Part shown: piece after piece, positions 61,464 to 64,000 of the stretch
Numbering within the stretch: the first letter of the stretch is position 1
Layout of the letters: each line of letters starts with the position of its first letter
DNA from: Oscillospiraceae bacterium
Lineage (GTDB): Bacteria; Bacillota; Clostridia; Oscillospirales; Oscillospiraceae
NCBI GenBank assembly: GCA_022846075.1
Contig: AP025582.1
Span: 682,001 to 746,000, forward strand
Reading direction: 5' to 3'
Length of the DNA: 64,000 bases
The notes under the pieces: model-generated
The model's input: only the letters and a program-made list of their open reading frames with translations
The model's database searches: none
What the model was told of the DNA's origin: nothing
Program-made: the position numbers and the translations under genes

Positions 61464-62276
61464 ATGGATCAGCGGGCCATCGGCGTGTTCGACTCCGGCA
61501 TGGGGGGGCTCACCGCCCTGCGGGAGCTGCGGCGCCTGCTGCCGGGGGAGGATCTGGTCTACTTCGGGGACACCGGCCGGGTGCCCTATGGAGGCCGGGG
61601 CCGGGAGACCATTCTGCGCTACGCCCGGCAGGATGTGGCCTTCCTGCGCTCCTTTGATCTGAAGGCCGTCGTGGTGGCCTGCGGCACCGTGTCCGCCAAC
61701 GCCCTGGCCGAGCTGACGGCGGAAAACCCCCTGCCGGTCTTCGGCGTGGTGGCCCCGGCGGCGCGGGCCGCGGCGGAAGCCACCCGGAACGGGCGGATCG
61801 GCCTCATCGGTACGGCGGCCTCCATCCGCTCAGGGGCCTACGAGCGGGAGATCGGGGCCATCGCCCCGGCGGCGGAGGTCTTTGCCAAAGCCTGTCCCCT
61901 CTTCGTCCCCCTGGTGGAGAACGGCCGCTTCCGGGTGGGGGACCGGGTGGTGGAGCTGGTGGCGGAGGAATACCTGTCCTCCCTGCGGGAGGCGGGGGTG
62001 GACACCCTGGTGCTGGGCTGCACCCACTACCCCCTCCTGGCCGAGGTGGTGGCCAAGACCATGGGGCCGGAGGTGGCCCTCATCGATACCGGGGCCGCCT
62101 GCGCCGCCGCCGCCGCCGGGACCTTGGCGGAGCGGGGCCTGCTGGCGGACCGGGTCCGGGGCGGGAGCCGCTACTTCGTCAGCGACTCCACCGAGGACTT
62201 CGCCCGGCTGGCCTCCGTCTTTCTGGGGGGCGGCGTGGACGGGGACGTGGAGCGGGTGGAGATCGAGAAGTATTAG
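61464..62276 (+). CDS. murI: Glutamate racemase
   Basis: MurI converts L- to D-glutamate for peptidoglycan. The 270-residue protein shows IGVFDSGMGGLTALRELRRLL, YFGDTGRVPYGGR, and the two catalytic cysteines Cys73 (VVACGTVSAN) and Cys186 (LGCTHYPLL). The first Cys motif reads ACGTVSAN instead of the common ACNTASA. GAGGGGGAGAGGGG precedes the ATG. It is followed by the DUF1934 gene, which has its own promoter. Confidence 0.95.
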   Translation: MDQRAIGVFDSGMGGLTALRELRRLLPGEDLVYFGDTGRVPYGGRGRETILRYARQDVAFLRSFDLKAVVVACGTVSANALAELTAENPLPVFGVVAPAARAAAEATRNGRIGLIGTAASIRSGAYEREIGAIAPAAEVFAKACPLFVPLVENGRFRVGDRVVELVAEEYLSSLREAGVDTLVLGCTHYPLLAEVVAKTMGPEVALIDTGAACAAAAAGTLAERGLLADRVRGGSRYFVSDSTEDFARLASVFLGGGVDGDVERVEIEKY

Positions 62277-62316
62277 AGGATGCCCTGCTCCTGCGGGGAG
62301 CCGCCGAAATCCGCCC

Positions 62317-62345
62317 TTTACACAGCCCGAAAACCCATGTATAAT
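62317..62345 (+). promoter_or_regulatory. Promoter of the DUF1934-argS pair
   Basis: TTTACA (62317-62322) and a perfect TATAAT (62340-62345) have a 17-base spacer, just upstream of the DUF1934 gene. Confidence 0.85.
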
Positions 62346-62381
62346 ATCTGCGCTTCATTTTTTGAGACGAGGTCGCGTTTT

Positions 62382-62828
62382 ATGTCTGAGAATAATGTCA
62401 TTATCTCCATCCGGGGCCAGCAGGCCTTCGAGGGGGCCGAGGGGGAGACCATGGAACTGGTCACCGAGGGCCTTCTCCAGCGGGAACCGGACGGCTATAC
62501 CCTGAGCTATCAGGAGAGTGAGGTCACCGGTATGAAGGGGACCCTCACCACCTTTCAGATCGAGAAGGACTGCGTGACCCTGATGCGGGTGGGGCAGTTC
62601 AACTCCCAGATGGTGTTCCAGGAGGGCCGCCGCCACCTGTCCATGTACGATACCCCCTACGGCAGTCTGGCCGTGGGCATCAACACCCGGAAGATGCGCT
62701 CCGCCATCGGAGACCAGGGCGGCGACATCGAGATCGACTACAACATCGAGATCGACCACCGGGTGGCCGGGATGAATGTCTTTCAGATCAGCGTCCGGGA
62801 AAAAACACCGGGGGCCATCGCCCAGTGA
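62382..62828 (+). CDS. DUF1934 (YwiB-like) beta-barrel protein
   Basis: The 148-residue protein matches DUF1934: it has ITISIRGQQ-like start (VIISIRGQQAFEG), YTLSYQESEVTGMKGTLTTFQIE, SQMVFQEGRRHLSMYDTPYG and the C-terminal IDYNIEIDHRVAGMNVFQISV. A calycin-like barrel is expected; function is unknown. It commonly sits directly before argS in Firmicutes, as here (38-base gap). The ATG at 62382 lies about 37 bases after the -10 box and has only a weak GAGG site. Confidence 0.88.
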   Translation: MSENNVIISIRGQQAFEGAEGETMELVTEGLLQREPDGYTLSYQESEVTGMKGTLTTFQIEKDCVTLMRVGQFNSQMVFQEGRRHLSMYDTPYGSLAVGINTRKMRSAIGDQGGDIEIDYNIEIDHRVAGMNVFQISVREKTPGAIAQ

Positions 62829-62866
62829 ATGCCCGGCCCAACCAAAGAGAGAAGGAGAATCACACC

Positions 62867-64000
62867 ATGTCCAATCTGATACTTGCCGCCCGGGAGCAGG
62901 TGGCGGCCCTCACCCAGAGCGCCTACGAGAAGGCCGCCGCCGCGGGGGTGCTGCCCGCCGGGGCCGCCGTCGCCGCCAAGGTGGACATCCCCAAGGACGT
63001 CAGCCACGGGGACTACGCCTCCTCCTTCGCCATGGCCGCCGCCAAGGCCCTGGGCAAGTCCCCCCGGGACATCGCCCAGGCGCTGCTGGACCACCTGGAC
63101 CTGGGGGGCAGCTTCTTCGACAAAGCGGAGATCGCCGGGCCCGGCTTTCTGAACTTCACCCTGGGGAAAAACTGGTTCGCCCAGGTCCTCGCCGACGTGG
63201 ATACGGAGGGCATGACCTACGGCAAAAGCGACGAGGGGAAGGGCGAGAAGGTGATGGTGGAGTTCGTCTCCGCCAACCCCACCGGCCCCATGCACATGGG
63301 CAACGCCCGGGGCGGCGTGCTGGGGGACACCCTGGCCTCCATCCTGGAGCGGCTGGGCTATGACGTATGGCGGGAGTTCTACGTCAACGACGCGGGCAAC
63401 CAGATCCACAAGTTCGCCACCTCCATCGACGCTAGGTACATGCAGCTCATCCTGGGGGAGGAGAACGTGCCCTTCCCCGAGGAGGGCTACCACGGCGAGG
63501 ACATCAAGGCCCTGGCCCAGGACATCTACGACGCCCACGGCGAGGGTTGGAAGGACCTCCCCGAGGAGGAGCGGCTGGAGCGGATGGCGGAGTACGGCCT
63601 GGGGGTGAACATCCCCAAGATGAAGGCCGACCTGCTGAAATACGGTATCGAGTACGACCAGTGGTTCCTGGAGTCCACCCTCCACGACTCCGGCGCCGTG
63701 GCCGCCACGGTGGAGGAGCTCACCGGGAAGGGCTGGACCTACGAGAAGGACGGCGCCCTGTGGCTGGACACCACCCGGCTTTTGAAAGAGAAGTTCATGC
63801 GGGAGGGGAAAACCCGGGAGCAGGTGGACAAGCTGGAGCTGAAGGACGACGTGCTGCGCCGGGCCAACGGCTTCTATACCTACTTCGCCGCCGACATCGC
63901 CTATCACAGCAACAAGCTCAAGGACCGGGGGTACGATACCGCCATCAACATCTGGGGCGCCGACCACCACGGCCACGTGGCCCGGCTCCAGGCGGCCCTG
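62867..64000 (+). CDS. argS: Arginyl-tRNA synthetase, 5' part (runs off the window)
   Basis: The open frame continues to the window edge without a stop (378 codons). The N-terminal additional domain (VDIPKDVSHGDYASSFAMAAAKALGKSPR in outline) is followed by the class I signature region VEFVSANPTGPMHMGNARGG, where HMGN is the HIGH motif, and by WREFYVNDAGNQI and IWGADHHGHV, all typical of ArgRS. The KMSK loop and anticodon domain lie beyond the window. GAAGGAG precedes the ATG at 62867. Confidence 0.96.
   Translation, partial: MSNLILAAREQVAALTQSAYEKAAAAGVLPAGAAVAAKVDIPKDVSHGDYASSFAMAAAKALGKSPRDIAQALLDHLDLGGSFFDKAEIAGPGFLNFTLGKNWFAQVLADVDTEGMTYGKSDEGKGEKVMVEFVSANPTGPMHMGNARGGVLGDTLASILERLGYDVWREFYVNDAGNQIHKFATSIDARYMQLILGEENVPFPEEGYHGEDIKALAQDIYDAHGEGWKDLPEEERLERMAEYGLGVNIPKMKADLLKYGIEYDQWFLESTLHDSGAVAATVEELTGKGWTYEKDGALWLDTTRLLKEKFMREGKTREQVDKLELKDDVLRRANGFYTYFAADIAYHSNKLKDRGYDTAINIWGADHHGHVARLQAAL

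Overview
The window reads as chromosome of a GC-rich, anaerobic, spore-forming Firmicute of the Oscillospiraceae type (relatives of Flavonifractor, Intestinimonas, Lawsonibacter or Oscillibacter; this placement is inferred from gene content and protein style, not from a search). Supporting signs are an alpha/beta-type small acid-soluble spore protein, a threonine T-box leader, an [FeFe] hydrogenase, an SLH-domain surface protein, several oxygen-sensitive Fe-S hydro-lyases, and very strong G/C third-position use. No phage, insertion sequence, CRISPR array, rRNA or tRNA gene was seen.

Layout. 1-2.8 kb: groEL and a CorA-type transporter. 3-10 kb: a SARP-like regulator, a sortase and a transglutaminase-like protein, then a compact type IV pilus-like operon (PilC-like, several pilin-like or unknown small proteins, PilT). 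10-17.6 kb: ftsH, an SLH protein, rlmB and a large acidic membrane protein that looks like a catalytically dead P-type ATPase. 17.6-29.6 kb: small regulators, thrS behind a T-box, a repetitive palindromic element, a FliB-like protein, a CNNM/CorC transporter, ilvE, and a thyA-DUF523-folA-NUDIX run.

29.6-43.9 kb is the most interesting part. It holds a PrpR-like sigma-54 activator gene and four textbook sigma-54 (-24/-12) promoters. They face a LeuC/LeuD-like hydro-lyase operon, a DUF3311 protein plus sodium:solute symporter operon, a metallo-beta-lactamase-fold hydrolase, and a five-gene operon (family III CoA-transferase, PrpF-type isomerase, both aconitase X subunits, AEC transporter). A GTTTCA/TGAAAC inverted repeat lies upstream of these promoters and also overlaps the regulator's own housekeeping promoter. 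A GGGtGRT protein and a NifU-like protein sit inside the block. I infer one regulon for uptake and breakdown of an unidentified branched di- or tricarboxylic acid.

43.9-51.4 kb: an XRE-desulfoferrodoxin fusion regulator, an [FeFe] hydrogenase with a NuoF/GltD chimeric flavoprotein, a glycosyltransferase with UDP-galactopyranose mutase, and pyrophosphatase. 51.4-60.4 kb: a Crp/Fnr-type regulator heading an operon for an FAD oxidoreductase, a cytoplasmic molybdopterin oxidoreductase, a four-cluster ferredoxin and an NhaC-type antiporter, divergent from a second NhaC and a PatB/MalY lyase. 60.4-64 kb: a spore protein, a hypothetical protein, murI, a DUF1934 protein and the 5' part of argS, which runs off the window.
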